The notes under the pieces: model-generated
Told to the model about the DNA's origin: nothing
Seen by the model: only the letters and a program-made list of their open reading frames with translations
Database searches by the model: none
Program-made: the position numbers and the translations under genes
Shown here: piece after piece, positions 1 through 9,088 of the stretch
How the letters are laid out: every line of letters starts with the position of its first letter
Position numbering within the stretch: the first letter of the stretch is position 1
From: Lachnospiraceae bacterium
Lineage (GTDB): Bacteria > Bacillota > Clostridia > Lachnospirales > Lachnospiraceae
DNA length: 64,000 nt
Direction: 5' to 3'
NCBI GenBank assembly: GCA_013316825.1
Contig: WSLY01000001.1
Span: 35,874-99,873 of the forward strand

Positions 1-742
1 GCAGATTGTATTTGTGGATACGCCCGGTATCCACAAAGCAAAAAACAAACTGGGGAATTATATGGTGAACGTGGCGGAAAAAACCATGTCAGAGGTGGAC
101 GTCATTCTCTGGCTGGTGGAACCCACCCGTTTTATCGGCGCAGGCGAGCGGCATATCATAGAGCAGCTGCAAAAGACGAAGACGCCGGTGATACTGGTTG
201 TCAATAAAATTGACACGGTGAAAAAGGAACAGCTTTTTTCCAGTATTGATGCTTACAGGCAGCAGTATGACTTTGCAGAGGTAGTGCCGGTTTGTGCTTT
301 AAAAGCAGATAATACGGATGAACTGATAAGGTGCATTATGAAGTACATGCCTTACGGACCGGCGTTTTATGACGAGGATACCGTGACTGACCAGCCTATG
401 CGGCAGATTGTGGCGGAGCTTATCAGGGAGAAAGCGTTAAGGCTTCTCTCCGAGGAGATTCCTCACGGCGTAGCGGTCAGCATTGAAAGCTTGAAATACC
501 GGAAAAGGATTGCCGATATCGAGGCTACCATTATCTGCGAGAGGGAGTCTCACAAGGGCATTATTATCGGCAAGAACGGCGCCATGTTAAAGAAAATCGG
601 CTCCCTTGCGCGCCCTGAAATTGAGGATTTGCTGGAGAAGCAGGCGAATCTGCAGCTTTGGGTCAAAGTGAAAAAGGACTGGCGTGACAGTGATTTTCTT
701 CTAAAAAATTTTGGTTATCACGAAAAAGATACCCGTTCATAA
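1..742 (+). CDS. era: GTPase Era, 5'-truncated by window edge
   Basis: Ribosome-associated GTPase that acts in 16S rRNA 3'-end maturation and 30S assembly. Reading frame is open from base 2, so the start codon and the G1 P-loop lie outside the window. The visible part begins with the G3 motif (DTPG), then G4 (NKID near residue 65) and the C-terminal KH domain with its GKNG loop. The last residues end in a short basic tail as usual for Era. An internal GTG at 14 is not the start because it lies inside the G domain. It heads the era, yqzL-like, recO cluster, an order known in Bacillus and Clostridia. Identification is secure; only the N-terminus is missing. Confidence 0.96.
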   Translation, partial: QIVFVDTPGIHKAKNKLGNYMVNVAEKTMSEVDVILWLVEPTRFIGAGERHIIEQLQKTKTPVILVVNKIDTVKKEQLFSSIDAYRQQYDFAEVVPVCALKADNTDELIRCIMKYMPYGPAFYDEDTVTDQPMRQIVAELIREKALRLLSEEIPHGVAVSIESLKYRKRIADIEATIICERESHKGIIIGKNGAMLKKIGSLARPEIEDLLEKQANLQLWVKVKKDWRDSDFLLKNFGYHEKDTRS

Positions 743-803
743 CGCATAGAAAATAAAAATTCGCGAACCCTAATACAGTAAGAAAGTACAAAGGGGGCGC
801 AAG

Positions 804-1028
804 ATGAACGATGAAAATTACTGGAAGCAGTTTGTAAAAAGCGGCAGGGTGCAGGATTATCTGGCTTATGCCAAAGAAAGCGGACAAAAGAAGGAGGCTC
901 CCGAAAAAGAGGGCGTATCTTGTGCAGGTAAGGCTCACGCCCGTGAAGGAAAAAATGTGGGAGAATACCCTTATGCAGGATTTTATTACGGTAACGGGAA
1001 TGGTGTTGAGCCAGACGCCTATCGGTGA
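804..1028 (+). CDS. YqzL-like small protein between era and recO
   Basis: A 74-residue soluble protein preceded by a good ribosome binding site (AAGGGGGCG) eight bases before the ATG. The N-terminal third carries the pattern W-x-x-F-x3-G-x4-Y-L that matches what I remember of YqzL, a small protein encoded at the same place between era and recO in Bacillus. The C-terminal half is low in complexity, rich in Lys, Glu and Gly, and has no recognisable domain. The gene runs 74 bases into recO in another frame, so the two are probably translationally coupled. Function is unknown; the family assignment rests on position and a short motif. Confidence 0.72.
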   Translation: MNDENYWKQFVKSGRVQDYLAYAKESGQKKEAPEKEGVSCAGKAHAREGKNVGEYPYAGFYYGNGNGVEPDAYR

Positions 1029-1623
1029 ATACGACAGGCGGATATGTATATTAACGAAAGAGAGAGGGAAGATTTCTGCCTTTGCAAAAGGAGCAAGACG
1101 GCCCGGCAGCCGTTTTATGGCGGCAACCGGCCCTTTTTCTTTTGGACAGTTCAAATTATATGAAGGAAAAAATGCATATAATGTGGCTGAAGTCAATATC
1201 AGCCAGTATTTTGAGGAACTCAGGACGGACTACATAAGCGCTTATTACGGCATGTATTTTCTTGAGGTTGCGGATTACTATACAAGAGAAAACAATGATG
1301 AAAGAGAAATGTTGAAGCTGATATACCAGTCGATGCGGGCGCTTATTTCCCCGTCGCTTCCCAATCCTTTGGTAAAATGTATTTATGAGTTGAAAGCGCT
1401 TGCGGTAAACGGGGAATACCCGGGGGTGCCAACGGACAAAAAACTGCATGAATCAACCGTTTATACACTTCAGTTTATTGAGAAAGCTTCCGTGGAAAAA
1501 CTTTATACCTTTTTGGTGAAGGAAGAAGTGCTCAAAGAGCTTGCGGATGTGGCGGCGCTGTACCGGCGGCGTTTTATGGACAGGCAGTTTAAAAGTCTTG
1601 AAATATTAGAAAGTCTGTGTTGA
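955..1623 (+). CDS. recO: DNA repair protein RecO
   Basis: RecO works with RecR to load RecA on SSB-coated gaps (RecFOR pathway). The N-terminal OB-fold is visible (TGMVLSQTPIGEYDRRICIL, then KGARRPGSRF), followed by the helical domain. ATG 955 was chosen because GAAGGA lies four bases upstream; ATG 973 is the alternative and would begin exactly at the OB-fold. At 222 residues it is a little shorter than the usual 240 to 250, and I do not see the CxxC zinc motif that some RecO proteins have. Its 5' end overlaps the small upstream gene. A promoter for the next gene overlaps its stop codon. Confidence 0.93.
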   Translation: MWENTLMQDFITVTGMVLSQTPIGEYDRRICILTKERGKISAFAKGARRPGSRFMAATGPFSFGQFKLYEGKNAYNVAEVNISQYFEELRTDYISAYYGMYFLEVADYYTRENNDEREMLKLIYQSMRALISPSLPNPLVKCIYELKALAVNGEYPGVPTDKKLHESTVYTLQFIEKASVEKLYTFLVKEEVLKELADVAALYRRRFMDRQFKSLEILESLC

Positions 1624-1648
1624 AAAACCATTATAAGTTCGCTATAAT
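1620..1648 (+). promoter_or_regulatory. Sigma-A promoter for lipoprotein-glyS-alaS
   Basis: TTGAAA at 1620-1625 and TATAAT at 1643-1648 with a 17-base spacer. The -35 box overlaps the recO stop codon. The next gene starts about 80 bases downstream. It probably drives the lipoprotein and possibly glyS and alaS, which follow with short gaps. Confidence 0.75.
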
Positions 1649-1729
1649 AAAGAATGGTGTTTTTGGGAAGGAACCATTGTAAGAGGAAATGCTGCCGCGG
1701 GAATTAGCAGCGGTGTGGAAAGGAAGCGT

Positions 1730-2371
1730 ATGCAGGGAAAGAAATTAGGAGTTGTGCTGGCAGTATGTCTTGCACTGTGTCCTTTATTATCCGGCTGTGG
1801 CGAAGAGGAGGAGACGGTGCAGGTAACAAGCCTGCAGATAGGAAAGGATGGGAGTGTCACAAGCGACATTGTAGAAGAATTCGGAAAGGAAAATTATGCG
1901 CTGGAAAGTCTGGAAGCAATGATTTTGGAAGAGGCGGAGCGTTATAATGCCGGCGGCGCAGAAGCGGTATCCCTTCGCAATATTGCAATGTCTGAGGATG
2001 AGGAAGGAAAAGTACTGGTTACCATGCAGTATGCTTCCTGCAATGATTACATGAATTTTAACGGTGTGGAGTTATTTTACGGGACGCCGGCAGAGGCGGA
2101 AGCCGCCGGTTTTAAGCTGAACGTGGAATTAATCGGCGCATCGGACGCGGGCAGCAGGATCGGGCAAGCACAGATACTTGACATGAAGAATGCCCATATC
2201 CTGATTATCAGACAGAGCGCGCAGGTGTCGCAGGTAGTGCTTCCGGAGAAGATATTGTATATGTCGGAAGGAGTGCAGCTTGCCGGCAGCAGGACGGCGA
2301 CGATGCCGGGACCGGAGGAAGATGCCGACATTACATGGACGGGTGAGCTGACATACATTTTAACAAAATAA
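1730..2371 (+). CDS. Predicted lipoprotein of unknown function
   Basis: A 213-residue exported protein. The first 24 residues form a type II signal peptide: basic MQGKK, a hydrophobic stretch and the lipobox LLSGC. The mature part begins with an acidic EEEE linker, then a mixed alpha/beta domain without a motif I recognise. ATG 1730 is preferred over GTG 1715 because GGAAAGGAAG sits just upstream of it. It lies between recO and glyS, a spot where Lachnospiraceae often carry a lipoprotein of this type. Nothing in the sequence shows an enzymatic role; a cell-surface or protein-folding role would be guesswork. Confidence 0.85.
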   Translation: MQGKKLGVVLAVCLALCPLLSGCGEEEETVQVTSLQIGKDGSVTSDIVEEFGKENYALESLEAMILEEAERYNAGGAEAVSLRNIAMSEDEEGKVLVTMQYASCNDYMNFNGVELFYGTPAEAEAAGFKLNVELIGASDAGSRIGQAQILDMKNAHILIIRQSAQVSQVVLPEKILYMSEGVQLAGSRTATMPGPEEDADITWTGELTYILTK

Positions 2372-2398
2372 GATAAATGGAAAGGTTTGGTTAGTAAA

Positions 2399-3787
2399 AT
2401 GGAAAAAACAATGGAAAAAATCGTTGCGCTGGCAAAGGCGAGAGGTTTTGTATACCCGGGTTCGGAGATATACGGCGGACTTGCTAACACATGGGATTAC
2501 GGCAATCTTGGCGTGGAGCTGAAAAATAACGTAAAGAAGGCTTGGTGGCAGAAGTTTATCATGGAAAACCCCTACAATGTGGGTGTGGACTGTGCAATTC
2601 TGATGAACCCCCAGACGTGGGTGGCAAGCGGGCATCTGGGCGGCTTTTCCGACCCGCTGATGGATTGCAGGGAATGTCATGAGCGTTTCAGGGCGGATAA
2701 GCTGATAGAGGATTACTGTGCGGAAAGCGGTTTGACGCTTCCTAAGAGCGTGGATGCGTTCAGTCAGGAGGAGATGAAAGCTTTTATTGAGGAGCACAAT
2801 ATTTGCTGTCCTACCTGCGGAAAGCATAATTTCACTGATATCAGACAGTTTAACTTGATGTTTAAGACTTTTCAGGGTGTTACCGAGGATGCCAAAAATA
2901 CGGTATACCTGCGCCCCGAAACAGCACAGGGCATTTTTGTTAATTTTAAAAATGTGCAGCGCACCTCGAGAAAGAAAATCCCTTTTGGCATCGGACAGAT
3001 AGGCAAATCTTTCCGCAACGAGATAACGCCGGGCAATTTTACTTTCCGCACGAGAGAGTTTGAACAGATGGAGCTTGAGTTCTTCTGCGAGCCGGACACG
3101 GACCTTGAATGGTTCGAATACTGGAGAAGCTTCTGTATCAACTGGCTAAAGACGCTGGGCTTAAAGGATGAGGAGATGCGTGTCAGGGATCATGAGAAGG
3201 AGGAGCTTTCTTTCTACAGCAAGGCGACCACCGATATCGAGTTTTTATTCCCCTTCGGCTGGGGCGAGCTGTGGGGGATTGCGGACAGAACCAATTACGA
3301 TTTGACGCAGCATGCCAATGTGTCAGGACAGGATATGACTTACTTTGATGATACGAAAAATGAAAAGTACATACCCTACGTCATCGAACCGTCTCTGGGG
3401 GCGGATCGTATGGTACTGGCATTTTTATGTGCCGCCTACGACGAGGAGGAGCTGGAAGGCGGAGATATGCGTACCGTGCTGCATTTCCATCCGGCGCTTG
3501 CGCCCGTCAAGATAGGTGTGCTGCCTCTTTCCAAGAAATTGAACGAAGGCGCGGAGAAGATTTACGCCCAGCTTAGCAAAAAATATAACTGTGAGTTTGA
3601 TGACAGGGGTGCCATCGGCAAGAGATACCGCCGTCAGGACGAAATCGGCACGCCTTTCTGTATTACGTATGACTTTGATTCTGAGACGGACGGCTGTGTG
3701 ACGGTGCGTTTCCGCGATTCCATGGAGCAGGAGCGGGTTGCAGTCTCTGAACTGGATGCATATTTTGCAGAAAAATTTACATTTTGA
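2399..3787 (+). CDS. glyS: Glycyl-tRNA synthetase, single-chain dimeric type
   Basis: Class II synthetase that charges tRNA-Gly with glycine in the cytosol. This is the single-polypeptide form (often called GlyQS), not the two-gene form. It starts with the family's usual block ([15 protein letters not shown]), has the class II motif 2 around [18 protein letters not shown] and motif 3 near EPSLGADRM, and ends in an anticodon-binding domain. Two Cys pairs (CREC, CCPTC) lie in the insertion around residues 90 to 140. ATG 2399 agrees with family N-termini; TTG 2387 is open in frame but less likely. 462 residues is normal. alaS follows after 50 bases. I found no T-box in front of it. Confidence 0.97.
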   Translation: MEKTMEKIVALAKARGFVYPGSEIYGGLANTWDYGNLGVELKNNVKKAWWQKFIMENPYNVGVDCAILMNPQTWVASGHLGGFSDPLMDCRECHERFRADKLIEDYCAESGLTLPKSVDAFSQEEMKAFIEEHNICCPTCGKHNFTDIRQFNLMFKTFQGVTEDAKNTVYLRPETAQGIFVNFKNVQRTSRKKIPFGIGQIGKSFRNEITPGNFTFRTREFEQMELEFFCEPDTDLEWFEYWRSFCINWLKTLGLKDEEMRVRDHEKEELSFYSKATTDIEFLFPFGWGELWGIADRTNYDLTQHANVSGQDMTYFDDTKNEKYIPYVIEPSLGADRMVLAFLCAAYDEEELEGGDMRTVLHFHPALAPVKIGVLPLSKKLNEGAEKIYAQLSKKYNCEFDDRGAIGKRYRRQDEIGTPFCITYDFDSETDGCVTVRFRDSMEQERVAVSELDAYFAEKFTF

Positions 3788-3837
3788 AATAAGTCTGCGG
3801 CATAGGGCAGCTTTACGATTGGGAGGAAAAGGTATCG

Positions 3838-6492
3838 ATGAAACCGGCAGGTGTAAATGAATTAAGAAGAATGTACCTTGATTTTTTTGAGAGCAAGGAC
3901 CATTTGAAAATGAAAAGTTTTTCGCTGGTGCCACACAACGACAACAGCTTACTGATTATCAATTCCGGCATGGCACCCCTGAAGCCTTACTTTACGGGGC
4001 AGGAAATCCCGCCGAGGCGCAGGGTGACGACCTGCCAGAAATGTGTCCGCACGGGGGATATTGAAAATGTGGGCAAGACGGCAAGGCATCTTACCTTTTT
4101 TGAGATGCTGGGCAATTTTTCCTTTGGAGACTATTTTAAGCATGAGGCGATTGCCTGGAGCTGGGAGTTTCTGACAAAGGTGGTGGGTATGGAGCCGGAG
4201 CGGCTGTATCCTTCTATTTATTGTGAGGATGACGAGGCGTACGATATCTGGACAAAAGAGATTGGTGTATCAGGAGAGCGGATTACCCGTTTTTATAGGG
4301 ACGAAAGCGGCAAGTGCGACAATTTCTGGGAGCATGGGGCTGGTCCCTGCGGACCTTGCTCCGAGATTTATTATGACAGGGGAGAGAAATACGGCTGCGG
4401 CAGACCCGACTGTAAGGTAGGCTGCGACTGTGACCGTTTTATGGAGGTGTGGAACAACGTTTTCACACAGTTTAACAACGACGGGCACGGCAATTATTCG
4501 GAGCTTGCACAGAAAAATATTGATACGGGTATGGGTCTGGAGCGCCTTGCCGTGGTGGTGCAGGACGTGGATTCCGTGTTTGATATTGACACCATGAAGG
4601 CAATCCGCGACCGCATCTGTGCCATTGCCGGCGTGGAATACCAAAAAGATGCTGCGGCAGACGTGTCGATTCGTCTGATTACGGATCATATCCGTTCCAC
4701 CACCTTTATGATAAGCGATGGCATTATGCCCGGCAATGAGGGAAGAGGCTATGTACTGCGTCGTCTTATCCGCCGTGCGGCAAGGCACGGAAGGCTTCTC
4801 GGCATCAGCGGGAAGTTTATGGCGAACTTAAGTGAGACGGTGATTTCAGAGTGTAAGGACGGGTATCCTGAGCTTGAGGAGAAAAAGGCGTTTATTCTAA
4901 ATGTACTGACGCAGGAAGAGGAGAAGTTTGATAGGACAATCGATCAGGGACTTGCCATTTTAGCGGATATGGAAGCCGAGATGGAAAAGTCGCAGAGCAA
5001 GGTTCTTGCCGGAGAAAACGCATTTAAGCTGTATGATACCTACGGCTTTCCCTTTGACTTGACGGAAGAAATTCTGGCTGAGAAGGAGCTGTCCGTGGAT
5101 AAGGACGGTTTTGAGGCATGTATGAAGGAGCAGAAGGAGAAGGCAAGAAAAGCGCGTAAGGTGACAAATTATATGGGTGCGGATGCTACCGTATATGAAT
5201 CGATTTCTACGGCGCTTACTACAGAATTTGTAGGCTACGACAGGCTGGAGCATACGTCAGAAATTACGGCGATGACGACGGAAACGGAGCTTGTGGATGC
5301 CCTTGCTGACGGCGATATAGGTACGATTGTAGTGAAGGAATCGCCTTTTTATGCCACCATGGGAGGACAGAACGGGGATAAAGGTGTCATTACCATGGCA
5401 GAGAGTGAGTTTGTTGTGGAGGATACCATAAAGCTGCCGGGGAATAAGACAGGACATATAGGCAGGGTTACGAAAGGTATGTTCAAGACGGGTGATGCCG
5501 TTACGCTTAAAGTAGAAGCATCAAACCGGCTGGATACCTGCAAAAATCACAGCGCGACTCATCTTCTGCAGAAAGCGCTCAGGGAAGTGCTGGGCACACA
5601 TGTGGAGCAGGCGGGTTCCTTTGTGGACGGCGAAAGACTGCGGTTTGATTTTACCCATTTTGCAGCCATGACCGGAGAAGAGATTGCCAAAACGGAGGCG
5701 ATGGTGAATGAGCAGATTGCGAATGCGCTGCCCGTAAAAACGCAGGTTATGAGCATAGACGAAGCGAAGAAAACCGGAGCGATGGCGCTTTTTGGCGAAA
5801 AGTACGGAGAAAAGGTGCGCGTGGTTTCCATGGGAGAATTTTCTACGGAGCTCTGCGGCGGTACGCACGTAGCAAATACCGGTGTAATTTCCGTATTTAA
5901 GATAATATCGGAGAGCGGTGTGGCGGCGGGTGTCCGCAGAATCGAGGCGCTGACGGGAAACGGCGTGCTGTCCTATTACAAACAGCTTGAGAAAACTTTG
6001 GAAAATGCGGCAAAAACCGTGAAAGCGACTCCGGCATCACTGGTAGAGAAATGTGCACACCTGATGGCGGAATTAAAGAGTCTGCAGGGTGAAAACGAAT
6101 CCTTGAAAGCAAAAGCGGCGAAGGAAGCGCTCGGCGATGTGATGAATCAGGTAAAGGAGATAGCAGGCGTAAAGCTCTTGGCTTCCGGCGTGGAAAATGT
6201 GGATATGAACGGGCTGCGTGACCTTGGCGATTCCCTGAAAGAAAAAATCGGCGAGGGTGTGGTGCTTCTTCTTTCCGCACAGGGCGGTAAGGTCAATATG
6301 GTTGCCATGGCTACGGACGGCGCAGTGGCGAAGGGCGCCCATGCGGGCAATCTGATAAAGGGGATTGCCGCGCTTGTAGGAGGAGGAGGCGGCGGCAGAC
6401 CGAATATGGCGCAGGCAGGCGGCAAGAATCCCGAGGGAATTTCGGCGGCGATTGCAGAAGCAGAAAAGGTGCTGTCTGCCCAGCTTGGATAG
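3838..6492 (+). CDS. alaS: Alanyl-tRNA synthetase
   Basis: Class II synthetase with aminoacylation, editing and C-Ala domains in that order. The catalytic core begins at the N-terminus (motif 2 near TTCQKCVRTGDIENVG). The editing site zinc ligands are H571-x3-H575 and C673-x3-H677. The C-terminal domain has the glycine-rich GGGGGGRPNMAQAGG loop that is typical of C-Ala. 884 residues is full length. The start has GGGAGGAAAAGG upstream. It probably shares a transcript with glyS, as the gap is 50 bases without a terminator. Confidence 0.98.
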   Translation: MKPAGVNELRRMYLDFFESKDHLKMKSFSLVPHNDNSLLIINSGMAPLKPYFTGQEIPPRRRVTTCQKCVRTGDIENVGKTARHLTFFEMLGNFSFGDYFKHEAIAWSWEFLTKVVGMEPERLYPSIYCEDDEAYDIWTKEIGVSGERITRFYRDESGKCDNFWEHGAGPCGPCSEIYYDRGEKYGCGRPDCKVGCDCDRFMEVWNNVFTQFNNDGHGNYSELAQKNIDTGMGLERLAVVVQDVDSVFDIDTMKAIRDRICAIAGVEYQKDAAADVSIRLITDHIRSTTFMISDGIMPGNEGRGYVLRRLIRRAARHGRLLGISGKFMANLSETVISECKDGYPELEEKKAFILNVLTQEEEKFDRTIDQGLAILADMEAEMEKSQSKVLAGENAFKLYDTYGFPFDLTEEILAEKELSVDKDGFEACMKEQKEKARKARKVTNYMGADATVYESISTALTTEFVGYDRLEHTSEITAMTTETELVDALADGDIGTIVVKESPFYATMGGQNGDKGVITMAESEFVVEDTIKLPGNKTGHIGRVTKGMFKTGDAVTLKVEASNRLDTCKNHSATHLLQKALREVLGTHVEQAGSFVDGERLRFDFTHFAAMTGEEIAKTEAMVNEQIANALPVKTQVMSIDEAKKTGAMALFGEKYGEKVRVVSMGEFSTELCGGTHVANTGVISVFKIISESGVAAGVRRIEALTGNGVLSYYKQLEKTLENAAKTVKATPASLVEKCAHLMAELKSLQGENESLKAKAAKEALGDVMNQVKEIAGVKLLASGVENVDMNGLRDLGDSLKEKIGEGVVLLLSAQGGKVNMVAMATDGAVAKGAHAGNLIKGIAALVGGGGGGRPNMAQAGGKNPEGISAAIAEAEKVLSAQLG

Positions 6493-6512
6493 CGGAATTG
6501 CATAGAGGACAG

Positions 6513-6542
6513 GCGGGCAGAAAGGGCGTCATGTCTGCCCGC
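6513..6542 (+). terminator. Hairpin downstream of alaS, weak terminator candidate
   Basis: GCGGGCAGA at 6513-6521 pairs perfectly with TCTGCCCGC at 6534-6542 (9 bp, 12-base loop). No uridine run follows directly, so termination may be inefficient or depend on a factor. Confidence 0.4.
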
Positions 6543-6575
6543 AGATTCTGGTGCATAAAAATTTTAAAAAAGTAG

Positions 6576-6603
6576 TTGACGACAGATTATTTTATGATAT
6601 AAT
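6576..6603 (+). promoter_or_regulatory. Sigma-A promoter of rpsU
   Basis: TTGACG at 6576-6581, 16-base spacer, TATAAT at 6598-6603. It leaves a 5' leader of about 75 bases before rpsU. Confidence 0.8.
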
Positions 6604-6683
6604 ACTAATTGTGCATGTAGGTGTACATATTAACCCGTGTCAGTCGAGATGCTTGAAGGGACTGAAGGGAGGTCAGGTGGACA

Positions 6684-6860
6684 ATGTCAAATGTCATCGT
6701 TAAAGAAAACGAGACTTTAGATAGCGCTTTACGTCGTTTTAAAAGAAGCTGTGCGAAGGCAGGTATCCAGCAGGAAATCCGCAAAAGAGAGCATTATGAA
6801 AAGCCCAGCGTAAGACGTAAAAAGAAATCTGAAGCGGCAAGAAAACGTAAATATAACTAA
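6684..6860 (+). CDS. rpsU: 30S ribosomal protein S21
   Basis: Small basic subunit protein of 58 residues that binds the 30S platform near the 16S rRNA 3' end. The sequence begins [20 protein letters not shown] and ends in a strongly basic [15 protein letters not shown] tail, both typical of S21. It has its own promoter and terminator, so it is a single-gene unit. The gene is too short for many ORF filters. The Shine-Dalgarno GGGAGG is about 11 bases before the ATG, slightly far, with a second AGGTGG closer by. Confidence 0.97.
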   Translation: MSNVIVKENETLDSALRRFKRSCAKAGIQQEIRKREHYEKPSVRRKKKSEAARKRKYN

Positions 6861-6867
6861 TCAGAAA

Positions 6868-6900
6868 AGTCCCGGGTAACATATCTGGGACTTCTGTTTT
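6868..6900 (+). terminator. Rho-independent terminator of rpsU
   Basis: AGTCCC at 6868-6873 pairs with GGGACT at 6887-6892, extended inward by G-U pairs, and is followed by TCTGTTTT. Confidence 0.7.
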
Positions 6901-6989
6901 ATCAGAACTGTTTGGCGGCTGTTTGATGGAGGAGACGACAGGATAAAAGGTACGGGCAGCATGTGCTGCTTGAGAGGAAAGGGAAGAAT

Positions 6990-7577
6990 ATGTGGGAGAT
7001 GAAACTGTTAGGTACGGATTTGTACCATCTTGTAGCAGCTTTTGTGATATATAGTATGCTGGGCTGGCTGGTAGAGTCAATTTATATGTCCTTTTGCAAC
7101 CATAAACTGACGAATCGTGGGTTTGCCAAAAGCCCGTTTTGTCCTATTTATGGGTTTGGCGCCGTGTTTGGCTATTTGATTTTAAGCCCGCTGAGAAAGC
7201 AGTATGTCCTTTTGTATATTGTGGGCGCGCTTTTGGCGACTACCTTTGAATTTATAGTCGGCAAGGTAATGATACGCCTTTTTGGTGAACTGTGGTGGGA
7301 TTATAATGACAAGCCCTTTAATTATAAGGGCATTATCTGTCTGGAAAGCACGGTGGCATGGGGATTTTATGCAGTGGGCATCATCTGCTTTTTACATGCA
7401 AGAATTTACGGGCTGATTGATATGATTTCTCCCCGCATTGGGATTGCCGTTATATCCGTGATTCTGATTATTGTATCGATAGATTATGTAATTCAGCTCT
7501 TAAAGGCATTTAAAGTGGATTTAAGCAAGCCGAAGGAAGCGATTGTGGAGAGGTACAAAAGCTTTCGCGCCAGATAG
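6990..7577 (+). CDS. Multi-pass membrane protein, putative ABC transporter type IV (CmpB-like)
   Basis: A 195-residue integral membrane protein with about five hydrophobic segments. The first contains FVIYSMLGWLVESIY and is followed by the conserved loop NRGFAKSPFCPIYGFGA, which together mark the family named putative ABC-transporter type IV (formerly DUF1113). The function of this family is not established; no ATPase partner is adjacent. ATG 6990 is preferred because GGAAAGGGAAG lies just upstream, while ATG/GTG codons from 6963 lack a site. It sits between rpsU and a cell-wall carboxypeptidase gene. Confidence 0.8.
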   Translation: MWEMKLLGTDLYHLVAAFVIYSMLGWLVESIYMSFCNHKLTNRGFAKSPFCPIYGFGAVFGYLILSPLRKQYVLLYIVGALLATTFEFIVGKVMIRLFGELWWDYNDKPFNYKGIICLESTVAWGFYAVGIICFLHARIYGLIDMISPRIGIAVISVILIIVSIDYVIQLLKAFKVDLSKPKEAIVERYKSFRAR

Positions 7578-7640
7578 CAGCAGAACTCTTGGAATATATG
7601 CAGCCGCATTTCCATATCTTTTAGTAAAGAGGATAGGGAA

Positions 7641-8819
7641 GTGCGGCTTTTGTATGCAAAAATTTTAAAAAGAACCGCGGTATTTCTGTTTGCGCTGCTT
7701 GTGTTTCTGGAAAGCGGAACCCATGCGGCGGCAGCCGATGTGCCGCTTCTTACACCCTCCGCCATTGTGATAGAAGCATCCACAGGGCAGGTTATCTTTG
7801 AAAAGAATGCGACGGAGCGCAGAAGTCCGGCAAGTATTACCAAAATTATGACGCTGCTCATTATTTTCGAGCAGTTAGAAGAAGGAAAAGTGAATCTAAA
7901 GGATGAAATCATTGTCAGCGCCTATGCCAAATCGATGGGCGGTTCACAGGTGTATCTGGAAGAGGGAGAGGTGCAGACCTTAGACACCCTGATAAAATGT
8001 ATCACAGTTGCTTCCGGTAACGATGCTTCGGTGGCGGCGGCAGAGTACATAGCAGGTTCGGAAAGTGCGTTTGTGGAGATGATGAATGAAAAGGCGGGGG
8101 AGCTGGGAATGACGGATACACATTTTGAGGACTGCTGTGGCCTGACAGACTCCGACAATCATTATACGACAGCACGGGACGTTGCTCTTATGTCGAGGGA
8201 GCTTACGACCAAATACCCGGATATTTTCCGGTATTCCCAGATATGGATGGAGGATATCACCCATGTGACGGCACGGGGAAGCAGTACATTCACGCTGTCA
8301 AGCACCAACAAATTGTTAAAGCAGTACGAATGGGCAACCGGACTGAAAACGGGTTCCACGGATAAGGCCAAATATTGTATTTCTGCAACGGCAAGCAGGG
8401 ACGGCATCGATTTGATTGCCGTTATTATGGGAGCACCGGACCCGCAGACACGGTTTCAGGAGGCGGCGACACTGCTAAATTACGGTTTTAACGTAAGCCA
8501 CATTTATGTAGATGAAAACAAGGATGCGCTGCCAAATCTTGCCGTCGAGGGCGGCGTGGCAGAGCAGGTGCCCTTGGTTTATGCGGGAGAGTTCCGGTAT
8601 CTTGACATTGAAGGCAATGATTTTGCAGGGGTGCAGAAGGAGCTGAGTCTGCCGGAAGCTGCGAAGGCGCCTGTTCAGGAAGGGCAGGCGGCAGGAGAAG
8701 CCATTTATTTTCTGAATGGACTGGTGATTGGCAGGGTGCCGGTGTTGTACGGGGAAAATGTGGAGAAAGCAGTGTACAAGGATTATCTGATGAAGGTGTT
8801 TGGACGCTTTTTGCTGTAA
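7641..8819 (+). CDS. D-alanyl-D-alanine carboxypeptidase (PBP5/DacF type)
   Basis: Serine-type D,D-carboxypeptidase (peptidase S11) that trims the terminal D-Ala of peptidoglycan stem peptides outside the membrane. A Sec signal peptide covers about residues 1 to 34, with cleavage likely after THAAA. Catalytic motifs are S65-I-T-K68, S125-G-N127 and K236-T-G238. A PBP5 C-terminal beta domain and a final hydrophobic/amphipathic anchor (LMKVFGRFLL) follow. The start is a GTG with GAGGAT upstream. A second paralogue lies at 12791. 392 residues is the usual size. Confidence 0.95.
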   Translation: MRLLYAKILKRTAVFLFALLVFLESGTHAAAADVPLLTPSAIVIEASTGQVIFEKNATERRSPASITKIMTLLIIFEQLEEGKVNLKDEIIVSAYAKSMGGSQVYLEEGEVQTLDTLIKCITVASGNDASVAAAEYIAGSESAFVEMMNEKAGELGMTDTHFEDCCGLTDSDNHYTTARDVALMSRELTTKYPDIFRYSQIWMEDITHVTARGSSTFTLSSTNKLLKQYEWATGLKTGSTDKAKYCISATASRDGIDLIAVIMGAPDPQTRFQEAATLLNYGFNVSHIYVDENKDALPNLAVEGGVAEQVPLVYAGEFRYLDIEGNDFAGVQKELSLPEAAKAPVQEGQAAGEAIYFLNGLVIGRVPVLYGENVEKAVYKDYLMKVFGRFLL

Positions 8820-8852
8820 ACGCTTCTCCCAAATATCCGCATGATGGAAGCG

Positions 8853-8890
8853 TCAGGGCGGCAGGCATGTTTGATGTCTGACCGCCCTGA
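8853..8890 (+). terminator. Hairpin after D,D-carboxypeptidase gene
   Basis: TCAGGGCGG at 8853-8861 pairs with CCGCCCTGA at 8882-8890, with an extra inner CAG/CTG pairing. Only TTT follows, so this is a moderate terminator candidate; it separates the carboxypeptidase from the DUF2975 gene pair. Confidence 0.55.
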
Positions 8891-8914
8891 TTTGCGTGAA
8901 AACAGGAGGTGCTT

Positions 8915-9088
8915 ATGGAAAATGCAAAAATGAGGAAAACCGCAGTTGTCACGGACAAGATTTTAAAGGTTTTACAGGGAGTTGCCGCCGCATGCGGTAT
9001 TGTCTATCTTATTTTCACCGTATTGACGCTGCTCAATAAGTCAACGTGGAAAATCAGTACCGTCATGGGTCTTGTTTTGGCACGATGA
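8915..9088 (+). CDS. N-terminal part of a split DUF2975-like membrane protein
   Basis: 57 codons with an excellent ribosome binding site (ACAGGAGGT). The product has one membrane segment (VAAACGIVYLIFTVLTLL) and begins a second (ISTVMGLVLA) when it stops at TGA 9086-9088. The same bases hold ATG 9085-9087 in the -1 frame, which continues the hydrophobic segment. DUF2975 proteins are normally single chains of about 160 to 180 residues followed by a small XRE regulator, exactly the arrangement here if the two pieces are joined. So this is either a frameshifted gene, a sequencing error, or a real gene pair coupled by ATGA. Confidence 0.6.
   Translation: MENAKMRKTAVVTDKILKVLQGVAAACGIVYLIFTVLTLLNKSTWKISTVMGLVLAR

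Noticed and set aside
3788..3837. T-box or other leader in front of alaS
   Set aside because: The gap is only 50 bases and has no T-box sequence or terminator; alaS is likely read from the upstream promoter.
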